From contig OZ035997.1 in the NCBI GenBank assembly GCA_964035015.1, positions 82,572,769-82,636,768 on the forward strand: a DNA stretch of 64,000 nt. The letters run 5' to 3'. The notes beneath the pieces are model-generated. The model was given only the letters and a program-made list of their open reading frames with translations, had not been told where the DNA came from and made no database searches. Source of the DNA: Corallium rubrum. Taxonomy: Eukaryota; Cnidaria; Anthozoa; Scleralcyonacea; Coralliidae. This document shows positions 25,500 to 35,776 of this stretch, piece by piece (within the stretch, counting starts at the first letter, position 1; each line of letters starts with the position of its first letter). The position numbers and the translations under genes are program-made.

Positions 25500-25834
25500 T
25501 AAATCGTTGGTGTCCCTTACAACAACTGTTACTTGCGAAATTACAAAAAATATAGAATGGTAGACGGCATGTTAAACTTTGAAAAATGTTCTCATGTTAT
25601 TTTACAAACTGATATTCGGGTGTTTAGAAACAAGAAATGTATTTGTTATTGCAGAATTCAAACCGGCACTGTTGAAGTGGAAAACGGCCTAAAGTATAGC
25701 AAGACTGAAATACTGAAGACTAATTTGGTCATACAAGAAGTTAATTGTTGAATTGAATATTCGATACCGTAGAACCGTAGAAGTGCGACGTAAAAACGTG
25801 GCCGTCGAAATCCCTTTAGACATAAAGCACTTAC

Positions 25835-25976
25835 CTTGTAGCAAATTCAATAAGACATTGAAACATACAGAGAAAGCCAACAAATTGACGAGAACTCCAT
25901 TAACAGAAAATGGCATCCAGGCAAGAACACGCCGGAGAGAGAATCGCTTGAACTTCTGATACACGTTTACATACAT
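25835..25976 (-). CDS. GT54 gene, first coding exon with signal anchor
   Basis: The ATG at 25,976 opens MYVNVYQKFKRFSLRRVLAW and continues into a hydrophobic run (VNGVLVNLLAFSVCFNVLL). This is the short basic cytosolic tail plus signal anchor of a type II Golgi enzyme. The donor CTACAAG|GTAAGT is consensus, and its phase 1 fits the exon at 23,306. An upstream in-frame GTG (26,024) is not used here as a start because the ATG gives a normal type II tail. Confidence 0.65.
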
Positions 25977-26234
25977 TGCTGGTTTAATGGTCGACTTAGA
26001 CGACAAATAAAATACGTTTTTCACTCACATTTGTAGCGAATGGACCGCTTTGTGTTCATTTCATTGGTAGCATGGCAACCCAAAAGTCTCTATGAAAATT
26101 TTACATTCGCATAATCATTTAATCACAAAGTATAATGGTTTTTGAATATGTAATAGATAAAGAATAAAGGATAAAAACTTTATATATTTAGAAACGTCAG
26201 TAAACAGACAAATATGATGCCACCGGGCCCATAT

Positions 26235-26867
26235 TAAGGTGGCTCCATACAGTTTCTTGAAAAGTGGAAAACACACGTTTCACCCAAAATTCTGTACACT
26301 GATATTTTGTTACAAGAATGAAACTAAATATCTTGTATAGAACAGCATTTTGAGAATCAGCAACTGAAACAAAAACGTGCGTAACCGCGGTTGCTATGGC
26401 GACAATGACGTTTCAAAATGACTGCTAATTTTCGTTTAAGGGTGTTCAGACATATCTATTTTGACCCGTTGCTAGGGAAAACTTGATTTGAACACAGAGC
26501 TTCTAGAGCTTTGCACATTTGATCCCCATGCTAGAAATGCTAGATATTCTGCACGTAGTATATATGAATGAAGTTCTTTCGTTTGATGACTTCATACAGT
26601 GACGTCACTGTGACGTCATTGAGATAAGAAAAAACCTATAATTTCCGCCAACTTAAAAGTTTTGCGAACTAAAGAAGTTTCACTAGAACCATAATTATTA
26701 ATTATTATTATGTGCAAAAAAGTACGCATGCGTTTCTCAATTGAGCAAATCTTAATGACTTTATGGCCATTTTAATGAAATTTTAAGGGGTATTTTCAAC
26801 AAAAAATAGAATATCTTTGTCATTTTTCGTTTATTCATAAAATCCATGCGTACTTTTTGGGAGACAT
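26235..26867. repeat. Left part of a CTTAAGGTGGCTCC-family repeat, split by the gypsy element
   Basis: Starts TTAAGGTGGCTCCATACAG and contains CTTGTATAGAACAGCATTTT and GTTGCTATGGCGACAATGAC. These return inverted at 32,380-32,465 on the far side of the retrotransposon. Related palindromic copies lie at 38,215-38,676 and 49,814-50,467. Confidence 0.65.
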
Positions 26868-26872
26868 GTTTT

Positions 26873-27021
26873 TGTGGTGTATCCATTAGAGTAGCATATT
26901 GGCCTGTCAAGGTCAGTCATGCGTACTTGCGGTTGTTGTCGTGACCATGCTCTCTTGTAATGTGAATTATACTTGTGAGTTCGAATAAAGGTATTTGCGA
27001 TAGTTTATCTGGTACATAACA
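26873..27021 (+). repeat. Gypsy 5' LTR
   Basis: Starts TGTGGTGTATCC and ends GGTACATAACA. It contains AATAAAG as a probable polyadenylation signal. At 149 bp it is unusually short for a gypsy LTR. Identical to the 3' LTR by eye over its full length. Confidence 0.95.
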
Positions 27022-27210
27022 CTTACTGGCGACGAGGATGGGATATTGAAATCAAACAAACTATAACAAAGATACTCGGGCCATACTCCACTGTTTCCTG
27101 GAGAATAAGAGACACGAAATAAACCAGCAAGGACTGGAGGATATTTACAAATTACGAGTTGAGATCTTCAAGAGTCATCTCATGGTATGTCATTTTAATT
27201 TAACCTTGTG

Positions 27211-30200
27211 ATGGCCGGTTTCATTGGAAAAATTGATGCATTTGAAGATTCTAAAGAAGATTGGTCAACTTATATTGAAAGGGTCGAGCAATACTTTATA
27301 GCGAACGACATTGGCGACGACAAGAAAGTACCTTCTCTTCTAAGTCTGATCGGAAGCAAAGCCTATGGTTTACTTCGAAGCCTTACTGCGCCAGCTAAAC
27401 CTTCAGAGAAAAACTACGACGAAATTGTAAAAATTCTGAAGGATCATCTGTCTCCAAAACCCCTGGTTACTGCGGAACGATTCCGGTTTTATAAGCGTCA
27501 ACAGAATGAAGGTGAGAATATTATGACATATGTTGCCGAATTAAGAAAACATACTGAACATTGTAACTTTGGAGATTATCTGAATGATGCCCTGAGAGAT
27601 CAACTTGTTTGTGGTATTAGGAGTGAGAATATCCAGAAGCGCCTTCTTTCTACTCCTGAACTTACCCTAACAAAAGCAGTGAATATTGCTGTTGGTATGG
27701 AGACAGCAGCAAAAGATGCTGAAGAGTTTCAGAGTAGATTGCCCACCTCACCTTCTTTACATGGTTTATTCACCACATGCTATCGATGTGGGAATTCTAA
27801 TCATAATGCAGATACCTGTCGTTTTAAATCTGTATCTTGCCGAGGATGTGGAAAGCAAGGGCACATCCAAAGAGTCTGTCGTTCAAAACCTAAAACCCCC
27901 AAACCACCGAGACAGGAAAACCCAAAGAAATCAAAGCAACGTGAATTACATGCATTTCAGAGTAATTGTGACTCTGATAGTGAGGAATTTGAGGATGTGC
28001 TTGGGAGCATTGAAGTTCATTCTATAAAGAATTCCGGAAGTAGTGTGATTTGGATCACACCGGAAGTTGAGGGGAAACCACTGAAGATGGAGTTAGATAC
28101 TGGATCGGCTGTATCTATTCTTCCATTAAACCAGTACCAGAAGCTGTATCCTAATGTAAAACTGAAGAAGACAACAACCCTGCTGAAAACCTACACAGGA
28201 GAGAAAATCAAACCAAATGGTAAAATGACAGTTACTGTAAAGCATAATGATCAAGCACATGTACTGGATATCTATGTTGTTAAGTCTGAGGGTCCCCCAC
28301 TCCTGGGAAGAGACTGGCTTGCAAAGATCCGTCTTGACTGGCAGAGTATTAAGAACATCTCTGTCTCCAAAGACAAGGGAAACACTATCACGCCTAGATT
28401 GGAAGAGCTACTGGGGAAGTACAAAGATGTTTTCAATGAAGAGATTGGAACACTCAAAGGTACAAAAGCCAAGTTAATACTAAAGGATAGTAGCAACCCC
28501 AAGTTTCATAAAGCTCGTCAAGTCCCATACGCCTTGCGCCCGAAAGTGGATGCTGAGTTAAAAAGGTTAGAGCAAGAAGGGATTATTTCAAAAACACATT
28601 GGAGCGAGTGGGCCACACCTATTGTTCCAGTCCCCAAGAAAGATGGAACTGTACGTATTTGTGGTGATTTTAAAGTCAGTATTAATCCTGTTCTACAAGT
28701 TGATCAGTATCCCCTTCCGAGAATAGAGGATATCTTTGCTACATTGTCTGGTGGCCAACATTTCAGTAAAATAGATCTTCGCCAAGCATACCTTCAAATG
28801 GAAGTTGAAGAAGAATCTAAGAAGCTTTTGACTATCAACACATCACAAGGTCTATTTCAATATAACCGCCTGCTCTTTGGTGTTGCATCTGCCCCTGCAA
28901 TCTGGCAAAGAACAATTGAGCAAGTTCTAGATGGCATTCCTGGTACCAAGTGCATCCTAGACGACATGGTTATCACTGGTAAAACAGATGAAGAACACCT
29001 GAGGAATCTAGAAATGGTATTAAAGAGGCTTCAGGAATATGGCTTGAGAGCACACACAAGAAAGTGTGCATTCTTCCAAGACAAGATCAAGTTTTGTGCT
29101 CATGAGATCGACAAGAATGGTTTACACAAAACCCAGGAGAAAATCAACGCAGTTATCCAAGCACCTCGACCACAGAATGTCACACAAGTTCGATCTTTTG
29201 TCGGATTGGTCAACTACTACAACCACTTCCTTCCGAATTTTTCAACAGTGGTCCAGCCACTCAACCAATTGCTGGAACAAAACCACAAGTGGAAATGGAC
29301 TGCCACATGCGAAGAAGCATTCAAGAGAGCCAAAGAGCTGATTGCATCAGATCAAGTCCTTACCCATTATGATCCAGGTTTGCCAATCAGAATAGCTAGT
29401 GATGCATCCCCATATGGTCTTGGAACAGTGCTATCGCATGTAATGAAGGACGGAACTGAACGACCAATAGCATTTGGATCACGTTCCTTAACAAAGACCG
29501 AACAGAAATACTCACAAATTGATAAGGAGGCCTTGGCGCTAATTTGGGGAATAAAGAAATTTCATCACTACCTCTTTGGTAGAAAATTCACCATTTTAAC
29601 GGATCATCAACCTCTAACGCAGATTTTTCACCCACACAAGGGAATTCCTGCTACAACTGCCGCACGACTGCAGAGATATGCCCTGTTCTTGTCTGGTTTC
29701 GACTATGACATCGCATACAAGAGAACCACACAACATAGCAACGCTGATGGATTGTCAAGACTTCCGTTGGACACCAATGCTGAGGAGAAGGAAGATTCGG
29801 AAAGTATTGATCCTATCCATGTTTTCCACGTAACCCAAATAGACAACCTTCCGGTGACCAGCGATATGGTAAGACAAGCAACCGCTCGAGATCCAGTACT
29901 ATCGAAAGTCTATGATTGTGTCATGAAAGGTTGGTCGCCCAATTCTGATGACGAAGACCTTCGCCCATTCCGTTCGCGCAAGGACGAATTTACAGTGCAA
30001 AGTGGTTGTCTCTTATGGGGAATGAGAGTCATCATACCATCCAAACTCCGTGATATCGTTTTACAAGAATTACATCAAGGTCACACTGGAATTGTCCGGA
30101 TGAAAGCCCTGGCTCGGAGTTATATGTGGTGGCCTGGCATAGATCAGAGCATCGAAAATCTGGCAAAGAGTTGTTCTGGCTGTCTACATTTCCAGAAGAT

Positions 30201-31218
30201 GCCAAAAGCTGCACCTCTCCATCCATGGGAATGGCCCACCTCACCATGGCAACGCCTACATATTGATTTTGCGGGCCCATTTTTGGATACCATGTTTCTT
30301 GTAGTGGTCGACGCACACTCGAAATGGCCAGAGGTTATTCCAATGTCATCAACCACTACGAGTAAAACTATCGAAGTACTCAGAAGTTTATTCGCTCGTT
30401 TTGGAGTTCCGGAACAAATCGTTAGTGACAATGGCCCGCAGTTCACATCACACGAGTTCCAGATGTTTGCGAAGAGAAATGGCATCAAGCATATTACATC
30501 AGCACCATACCATCCTTCGACGAATGGATTGGCTGAGCGATTTGTCCAAAGTTTTAAGAATGCCCTCCGCTCCATGAAGCAAGAGAAGAGAAGCTTGAAA
30601 GAAAAGTTAGAGAGTTACCTTCTGTCTTACCGGAACACTCCTCATGCAACCACCAATGAAACCCCAGCGAAGTTATTGATGGGAAGAAGTCTTCGAACAC
30701 GCCTTGACCTGCTCAAGCCAGATATCAGAAGGAAAGTACAGGAAAAACAGGTGGATCAAGGCAAGGAGCGAGGCAATCGCTCTGTGCGAGAGCTAAACAT
30801 TGGACAAACTGTAGCAGCCCGTGACTACACAGGTCCTGAAAATTGGAGAGACGGAGTAATCCATGCTAGAACTGGCCCCTTGTCCTATGAAGTCGAAGTA
30901 GCACCAAACCAAATCTGGCGACGCCACATCGACCAGTTACTAAGCACAAAAGTTAAGCAAAAAGAAGGAGGAGAACAACACGATGCTGAAGTCAGAACCA
31001 ACGCAGAGACGAAGGAAGCAACAACACGGAAAGAACAAGGGAAAGACGACCCTCGGCTGGCCTTACCTCAGTTCGAAGAAATGACAAGCACTTCGGAAAC
31101 TAATGACACAAAGCTTGAAGAAACAACTTCTACATGTCAAGAGAGAGAACGACGTTACCCGGTTCGAGAACGCAAGCCACCGGACAGATTTGCCTTTTTA
31201 ACTGAAACGTTCATTTGA
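27211..31218 (+). CDS. Gypsy gag-pol polyprotein
   Basis: 1,335 residues in one frame with no frameshift between gag and pol; the ATG at 27,211 is the first. Gag-like N-terminus, residues 1-180. Two CCHC zinc knuckles, about 190-223 (CYRCGNSNHNADTC, CRGCGKQGHIQRVC). Aspartic protease with LDTGSAVSILPL, about 295. Reverse transcriptase, about 430-620, with the catalytic box CILDDM, which has Ile where most gypsy enzymes have Tyr. RNase H with IASDASPYGLG near 727 and TDHQPL near 797. Integrase with an HH-CC zinc finger near 955-995 and the D,D,E core (HIDFAG, VSDNGPQF, GLAERF). No chromodomain. The arrangement is that of metazoan gypsy elements often annotated as K02A2.6-like. Confidence 0.95.
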   Translation: MAGFIGKIDAFEDSKEDWSTYIERVEQYFIANDIGDDKKVPSLLSLIGSKAYGLLRSLTAPAKPSEKNYDEIVKILKDHLSPKPLVTAERFRFYKRQQNEGENIMTYVAELRKHTEHCNFGDYLNDALRDQLVCGIRSENIQKRLLSTPELTLTKAVNIAVGMETAAKDAEEFQSRLPTSPSLHGLFTTCYRCGNSNHNADTCRFKSVSCRGCGKQGHIQRVCRSKPKTPKPPRQENPKKSKQRELHAFQSNCDSDSEEFEDVLGSIEVHSIKNSGSSVIWITPEVEGKPLKMELDTGSAVSILPLNQYQKLYPNVKLKKTTTLLKTYTGEKIKPNGKMTVTVKHNDQAHVLDIYVVKSEGPPLLGRDWLAKIRLDWQSIKNISVSKDKGNTITPRLEELLGKYKDVFNEEIGTLKGTKAKLILKDSSNPKFHKARQVPYALRPKVDAELKRLEQEGIISKTHWSEWATPIVPVPKKDGTVRICGDFKVSINPVLQVDQYPLPRIEDIFATLSGGQHFSKIDLRQAYLQMEVEEESKKLLTINTSQGLFQYNRLLFGVASAPAIWQRTIEQVLDGIPGTKCILDDMVITGKTDEEHLRNLEMVLKRLQEYGLRAHTRKCAFFQDKIKFCAHEIDKNGLHKTQEKINAVIQAPRPQNVTQVRSFVGLVNYYNHFLPNFSTVVQPLNQLLEQNHKWKWTATCEEAFKRAKELIASDQVLTHYDPGLPIRIASDASPYGLGTVLSHVMKDGTERPIAFGSRSLTKTEQKYSQIDKEALALIWGIKKFHHYLFGRKFTILTDHQPLTQIFHPHKGIPATTAARLQRYALFLSGFDYDIAYKRTTQHSNADGLSRLPLDTNAEEKEDSESIDPIHVFHVTQIDNLPVTSDMVRQATARDPVLSKVYDCVMKGWSPNSDDEDLRPFRSRKDEFTVQSGCLLWGMRVIIPSKLRDIVLQELHQGHTGIVRMKALARSYMWWPGIDQSIENLAKSCSGCLHFQKMPKAAPLHPWEWPTSPWQRLHIDFAGPFLDTMFLVVVDAHSKWPEVIPMSSTTTSKTIEVLRSLFARFGVPEQIVSDNGPQFTSHEFQMFAKRNGIKHITSAPYHPSTNGLAERFVQSFKNALRSMKQEKRSLKEKLESYLLSYRNTPHATTNETPAKLLMGRSLRTRLDLLKPDIRRKVQEKQVDQGKERGNRSVRELNIGQTVAARDYTGPENWRDGVIHARTGPLSYEVEVAPNQIWRRHIDQLLSTKVKQKEGGEQHDAEVRTNAETKEATTRKEQGKDDPRLALPQFEEMTSTSETNDTKLEETTSTCQERERRYPVRERKPPDRFAFLTETFI

Positions 31219-31315
31219 TGTTGAATTGAAACGTTATAATTTAAAGTTGAAATGTGTTCATATTAGTGATGTTTATTAAGTCACTGTTGATGTTATATTT
31301 TAGTTGGGGAGGAAC

Positions 31316-31464
31316 TGTGGTGTATCCATTAGAGTAGCATATTGGCCTGTCAAGGTCAGTCATGCGTACTTGCGGTTGTTGTCGTGACCATGCTCTCTTG
31401 TAATGTGAATTATACTTGTGAGTTCGAATAAAGGTATTTGCGATAGTTTATCTGGTACATAACA
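31316..31464 (+). repeat. Gypsy 3' LTR
   Basis: Identical to the 5' LTR; preceded by the polypurine tract at about 31,305-31,315 and followed by the GTTTT duplication. Confidence 0.95.
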
Positions 31465-31469
31465 GTTTT

Positions 31470-32480
31470 CCCTGGATGTAAACGAAAGAAACGTAACGAT
31501 TCGATAAATACTCGCGGAAATTATAGGAATGATTGTGAGCTCATGTTTTTGCGACTCAATGCCACCCAATTGCAATCTAGCCTGAAAGAATCAGACGCGA
31601 GCCCTCCTCCTGCCTCCAGCCTGATCGGAGCTTGCCAGCTAAATTGCGAGCTCAGCCGTGGTACGTTCCAAGCCAAGAATGCTCCAAAAGTCGTCTTGTT
31701 CTACATACGAAGTTAAAAGTTGATGTCCACTGTCTTCGGAATGTTTGATTTATGGTTCATCAGCTCTGCCGATTTCTAAATTCCGGCATTCAATCCAAAT
31801 ATCTCGACGTGACGACGTCCTTCGTTTATTTTCCATCTATCGCCGTCTGTGTACCGAAGTTCTTCAACTCTACCAGTGTGTTTGCCAGGACATTCTAGAG
31901 CGAAGGAATAGTTTTCTTTTGTTTTGGTACTTTTTCTCACAAACTTGCTCCGGTTTTTCGGTTTTTTTTGTTATCATTTTATACCTTTTTTGCAGTGTAT
32001 TTTTTGTGAAAAGATTTCTCGGACCGGAAGTAATGTCCTTAGCAACCGGTTGCCTAGCACCGAAATACGTCCGAACACCCTTAAACTAGTTTAATTCGGA
32101 ATAAACCACAGTGACCCCCATTTTTTTATTTAATTAAAAGTCTTGATTTAATATGAGTAGTAAATATGCCAAATTTGAAAAAATTCTGCCGATCCAAAAT
32201 TTGTCAAATAAAAAACGTGATCATTCTTACTTAATAAAAGCTTTTTGGATCTTCAGAATTTTTTTACAATTGGCCTAACGACTACTCTTACTAGAAGGAA
32301 ACGTTTAATAAAATAAAAATTGGAGATCACCCACGTTGTTTTCGAATTAAACTGGTTTAAATGCAAATCAGCATCCATTTTGAAACGTCATTGTTACCAT
32401 AGCAACCATAGTTACGTACTTTTTCGTTTCAATTTCTGATTCTCAAAATGCTGTTCTATACAAGTCAGTTAATTCCATTT
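31470..32480. repeat. Right part of the split CTTAAGGTGGCTCC-family repeat
   Basis: Includes a palindromic core at about 32,075-32,365 (TTTAATTCGGAATAAACCAC ... GTTTTCGAATTAAACTGG). It then carries the inverted partner of the sequence at 26,320-26,420. No gene recognised; the frame at 31,745-32,089 resembles nothing. Confidence 0.6.
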
Positions 32481-32500
32481 TTGAAAATATTACCATAATG

Positions 32501-32508
32501 TACACACA

Positions 32509-32579
<71 letters not shown>
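32501..32579. repeat. (AC)n(TA)n compound microsatellite
   Basis: About 20 AC units with one ACAT variant, then about 19 TA units. Confidence 0.95.
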
Positions 32580-32582
<3 letters not shown>

Positions 32583-32799
32583 CACGTAATGGTATAGTTT
32601 TGGAAAATAATTATTTTAAATTTGACGAAAAGATATACCACCATGCAAAAACTAGGTACAGCCATGCGTACCAAATTTGCGCCAGCTTTTGCAAATATTT
32701 TTATGGCGAATTTGGAAAAGCTTTTCATTCAGTGTGTTCTCTTTAAACCACGGTTGTGGTGGCTATTCTTAGACAATGTCATGTATTTATGATTTGGAC

Positions 32800-33860
32800 A
32801 CATGGCAGGGCGCGCCTTGAAGAATTTTTTGACTGCCTTAAATTCGTTTCATGAAACTATTAAATTTACCTGGAGTGTCTCCGATTCTTTAGCGTATTTA
32901 GATGTACAAGTGTCTTTGTCAGCAGGAGTTATTTCCACTGACTTATATTGTAAATCGACAGACACACATCAGTACCTTCATAAAAAAATCTTGTCACCCT
33001 AATTATGTTAAGCGAGCTATACCTTACAGCCAGGCCTTACGTGCCAGGCGAATATGTAGTAAAACAGCAGTTTTTAAGGCCAGAACAAGAGAGATGAAAA
33101 CCTGGTTTAATAGGAAGGGCTACCATGATGATTTTTTGAATTCGCAGATTGATAGAGCCGAGCGTATTTCTCGTTCTGAAGCTCTCAGAAGAACACCATC
33201 TGCAAAAAATGATTCTGGTAGACCCTTGGTTTTGGATTTTCATCCCTCTCTTTCTGGAGCTCGCAATATTATTAATGATCTTTATCCTATATTGGTTATA
33301 GTACTGCCAGCACTAAGAAAGTTTTTTCTGTAGCACCGTTTGTTTCATTTCGTAGGCCTAAGAATCTTAAAGATCATTTAGTTAATTACCCAAACCTATT
33401 GAAGTTTCAGGTCCGAAGGGCATGCAGCCATGCGGCAACTCAAGATGCCAAATATGTCGGTTTGTTTCGGGTTCGCATATCTTTCGAGACTCTAATTCTG
33501 AGCATACTTATTATATTAATTATACCTTTGATTGTGACTCGTCTGGAGTTATTTATATTATAAGTTGGAAAAAGTGTAACAAGTTTTATGTAGGTAGTAC
33601 CATCAACCCTTTCTGTAAGCGATTTAACAATCATAAAAGTTGTTTGAATCGATACGGAAAGGGTCAGAGTGGTATACAAGCGGGGGCATTTATATTCGCA
33701 TTTTTTTTAACAAAACTACAAAGGTCTTGATGATTTGTCAATTAACATAATAGATAAGACAAATATTGATAACCCTACCGATAGAGAGGTATTCTGGACA
33801 TACTAAACTTGATAGCTTTATTCCTAAAGGACTTAATTTACGTGTTTTATTTAATTTTAT
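32800..33860 (+). pseudogene. Degenerate Penelope-like element (RT C-terminus and GIY-YIG endonuclease)
   Basis: Fragments in different frames line up as one protein tail. The first is RT thumb-like sequence (FHETIKFTWSVSDSLAYLDV) at 32,830-32,990. Next is the linker (NYVKRAIPYSQALRARRIC) at 33,001-33,290. The last is a Cys-rich GIY-YIG domain (MQPCGNSRCQIC, then CDSSGVIYIISWKKCNKFYV) at 33,422-33,690. At least three frameshifts separate them. GIY-YIG after the RT is the hallmark of Penelope-like elements, where it acts as the endonuclease. Not functional as it stands. Confidence 0.75.
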
Positions 33861-33872
33861 TTTCCCCGAGCC

Positions 33873-33957
33873 GGGCGGAGGGCCGAAGGCCGGAGCCCGG
33901 TGAGGGTGCTAATCTCGACATGCGTGGAGTCCATTTTACACGCGTGGAGAAAAAGCG
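33873..33957 (+). repeat. GC-rich inverted repeat, left copy
   Basis: The block from CCCCGAGCCGGGCGG to TTACACGCGTGGA returns in inverted order at 37,191-37,280. It lies just downstream of the Penelope remnant and may be part of that element's terminal structure. Confidence 0.65.
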
Positions 33958-33980
33958 AGGGAGACGTAATCTCGGAAATA

Positions 33981-33985
33981 GTTTA

Positions 33986-34058
<73 letters not shown>
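33981..34058. repeat. (TA)n microsatellite
   Basis: TTTA units then about 30 TA units. Confidence 0.95.
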
Positions 34059-34059
<1 letters not shown>

Positions 34060-34061
<2 letters not shown>

Positions 34062-35372
34062 TGGTACGGTGTCACGAGGTAAGAAATGTTGGACACTGGC
34101 GACTAGCGATGCAGAAAACTAAGTCTGTCTATTATTTTTGCTTTCGTTTATTACGAAATGGAGCCTGCTCTACCTAAATTAAAAGAGAACAACGAAGAAA
34201 AGGATACAAACAGCCGGTTTAATATATCTTGAAGCGAAACGAGAGGACCTGAAGAAACCAAACGCCGTATGGTAAACAAAACCTCGATCTGAATTGTAGT
34301 GTTTGTCGTCACTCAGTGGTCTCAAAATCATTCAAGTTTATAACGGTAGGGGATTTGTATTTTGTCCTTATGTCCTAAAACAATATACAGCTTCACGTTT
34401 TCGTGCTTTCCCTTTGCTCGTCCAAATTAACCATAAGTCAGCTTAACTAAAGCTAACTTAAAACACTTAGGCTTATATCACGCTTATATTAACCGTGGTG
34501 GTCTGGTGGACGGTGGGCTTTGTCGGTGTTCTTGGCTGTGATTCCAAATTTTCGACTGAAACGTTGTCTGTTTAATACTTCTTTCTGGAATCTGATTCTA
34601 CTGAATTGTTTTTGTCTCAGGCTCTATTATAAATGTAATTTTTGAGCTGTCAACTTTTAATTCTGCCTTTGCAAAATGTACATGCATAGAGAAGCCATTT
34701 AAAGGCTTGTTAGAAATAATCCCTTTTGAAACCTCCTAAAAACAATATATTTTTTACAACCAGAATTTAATAATGAAATCTAAGTTTTGCTTTGATATGT
34801 TCAAATTTCATTAAATGATTTAAATCAGTTTTGTCATCCTATCGACCTATCCATAAATTCTATAATTTAATATCCCAAGGATTTAATATAATTTGTTTTT
34901 ATATTTGTTTGTTTTTATATTGGCTGTATAATCAGGAGTGCTTATTTTCATCAGGGGGTGGGTGGGGGGTGTTTCAAAAAAGCATGTAAACCCCATTCTC
35001 CGCACGCTCGACCTCGTCCCCTCGAGAGACAGACCTGATCCAAGTCTAGTGGGCGAGGGGTTGTTGCGTTCATGTATTTCTAGTACATATTTTAATATTC
35101 ATATAACGTGCTTGTATTTAAGTGCTCAGGTTGGCACACCTTTTTTGAACATGCTCAAGAAGGGCTGTGCCCGAAACGTCAAGAAATAAAGTTTTAAAGC
35201 GTTCCTGTCTTGTCTATTCTATTTAATCCTTGGAACAACCTTTGGACCAAAAGCTGGCTCTTTGACTAAACTGTATATAGACGTTAGATTCATACGTTCT
35301 CTGTTTCGGCAATATCTAACCTTACTATATTTCGATTGTTGTTTCTACACTGCCTACGCAGCACGCTACTTT

Positions 35373-35376
<4 letters not shown>
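34060..35376. other. Non-genic stretch with Penelope-like tail motif
   Basis: No gene recognised. At 35,048-35,085 there is a GCGAGGGGTTGTTGCG ... TATTTCTAGT block that recurs three more times in the window. At 35,150-35,182 a sequence resembles a decayed hammerhead core: CTCAAGA, then the hairpin GGGC-TGT-GCCC, then GAAACGTC. An AATAAAG follows, suggesting the 3' end of a retroelement. Confidence 0.45.

Positions 35377-35431
<55 letters not shown>
35377..35431. repeat. (TA)n microsatellite
   Basis: About 27 TA units abutting a foldback. Confidence 0.95.
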
Positions 35432-35434
<3 letters not shown>

Positions 35435-35502
35435 CACTAGTAGCTTAGCCAATCAGAATGCTGAATTTGTAATAGACCACTAGTTGGTTGGTATATATAT
35501 AC

Positions 35503-35551
<49 letters not shown>

Positions 35552-35612
35552 AACCAACTAGTGGTCTATTACAAATTCAGCATTCTGATTGGCTAAGCTA
35601 CTAGTGGTCTAC
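35432..35612. repeat. Foldback whose loop is a (TA)n array
   Basis: Arms of about 62 bp (AGACCACTAGTAGCTTAGCC ... GGCTAAGCTACTAGTGGTCT) are perfect or nearly so. The only thing between them is a 58-bp AT repeat. Confidence 0.85.
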
Positions 35613-35712
35613 TGGTGATAGACCGGCATAGTAGCGTTATCCAATGGCAAACCTTCTTATACCTGGAATACTCCTTTTCCATGGAAAACTCGGTCTCGTT
35701 GTCTAATTGTTA

Positions 35713-35714
<2 letters not shown>

Positions 35715-35771
<57 letters not shown>
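35715..35771. repeat. (TA)n microsatellite
   Basis: About 28 TA units. Confidence 0.95.

Positions 35772-35776
<5 letters not shown>

Larger units (their letters stand above)
23307..25834 (-). other. Intron of the GT54 gene with nested foldbacks and MITEs
   Basis: Holds (TA)n at 23,524-23,582, a large foldback at 23,585-24,441 with an inner one at 23,898-24,065, a MITE at 24,714-24,871 and another at 25,321-25,499. No exon recognised. Confidence 0.6.
26873..31464 (+). mobile_element. Intact Ty3/gypsy LTR retrotransposon
   Basis: The 4,592-bp element runs from TG to CA with identical 149-bp LTRs. A 5-bp duplication GTTTT lies at 26,868-26,872 and 31,465-31,469. Just inside the left LTR is TTACTGGCGACGAGGATGGG, the likely primer-binding region. 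A purine-rich GGGGAGGAAC directly precedes the right LTR. One uninterrupted gag-pol frame fills the middle. Identical LTRs and an open frame mean recent insertion. It landed in a palindromic repeat of the CTTAAGGTGGCTCC family. Confidence 0.97.
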
